Source: Spirochaetaceae bacterium (GTDB taxonomy: Bacteria > Spirochaetota > Spirochaetia > Treponematales > Breznakiellaceae). From it: a DNA stretch of 14,749 bases. The first letter of the stretch is position 1; every line of letters begins with the position of its first letter. The translations under genes and the position numbers were made by a program. The DNA lies in contig JAIRPM010000117.1 in NCBI GenBank assembly GCA_031257075.1, positions 1 to 14,749 on the forward strand, read 5' to 3'. This document shows, piece after piece, positions 14,730-14,749 of this stretch. The notes beneath the pieces were generated by a model. It ran no database searches and had not been told where the DNA came from. It saw nothing but the letters and a program-made list of their open reading frames with translations.

Positions 14730-14749
14730 GCGGCAGGGCTTGTTAATAA

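Noticed and set aside
2..14749. CRISPR array, tRNA, rRNA or insertion sequence
   Set aside because: No regularly spaced repeats, tRNA-like cloverleaf, rRNA segments or transposase frames were seen on either strand.

Overview
The window looks like a chromosomal segment from a spirochaete, most probably a gut Treponema (termite-gut type). Four things suggest this: a roughly 50% GC genome, a SUMF1/FGE-sulfatase-type (C-type lectin fold) protein with a C-terminus like the known Treponema variable protein TvpA, a lipoprotein with a relaxed spirochaetal lipobox, and a five-POTRA BamA. The genus is inferred from protein style; no rRNA or other marker is present.

Layout. 2-1062 (+): the tail of an unidentified protein (possibly DUF4340-like), then an FGE-sulfatase-domain protein whose last ~35 residues look like the variable region of a diversity-generating retroelement (DGR). 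1063-1320: a gap holding a degraded copy of a terminator plus the last codons of a gene like the large lipoprotein further on. 1321-2919 (+): gatC (amidotransferase subunit C) and an HD-domain phosphohydrolase. 2939-6096 (-): a tight three-gene operon read as cooC/acsF-like nickel-insertion ATPase, then deoD purine nucleoside phosphorylase, then an exported HExxH protein I do not recognise. 6164-8968 (-): a strong terminator and a 912-residue surface lipoprotein with Ig-like (Big) domains, an InlB-type B-repeat and a glycine-rich C-terminal domain, driven by a near-consensus sigma-70 promoter. 9076-10533 (+): cobQ, cobyric acid synthase. 10607-11980 (+): aspA, aspartate ammonia-lyase. 11977-12165: a questionable small ORF bridging aspA and bamA. 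12165-14729 (+): bamA, complete.

How the parts fit. The CooC-like ATPase (CxC motif) and CobQ both point to nickel and corrinoid metabolism, as in CO dehydrogenase/acetyl-CoA synthase acetogens among gut treponemes, but no CODH/ACS gene is in the window. BamA, the lipoprotein and the exported HExxH protein belong to the cell envelope. The other genes are housekeeping.

The main points for a second look are: the putative DGR variable region with no reverse transcriptase nearby; a ~90-bp direct repeat (1171-1259 and 6165-6256) bracketing a 5-kb block and differing, in its well-aligned part, only by transitions; three genes (gatC, cooC, cobQ) with a -10-like box 6-8 nt before the ATG and no Shine-Dalgarno, suggesting leaderless mRNAs; and the unassigned gluzincin-like exported protein.
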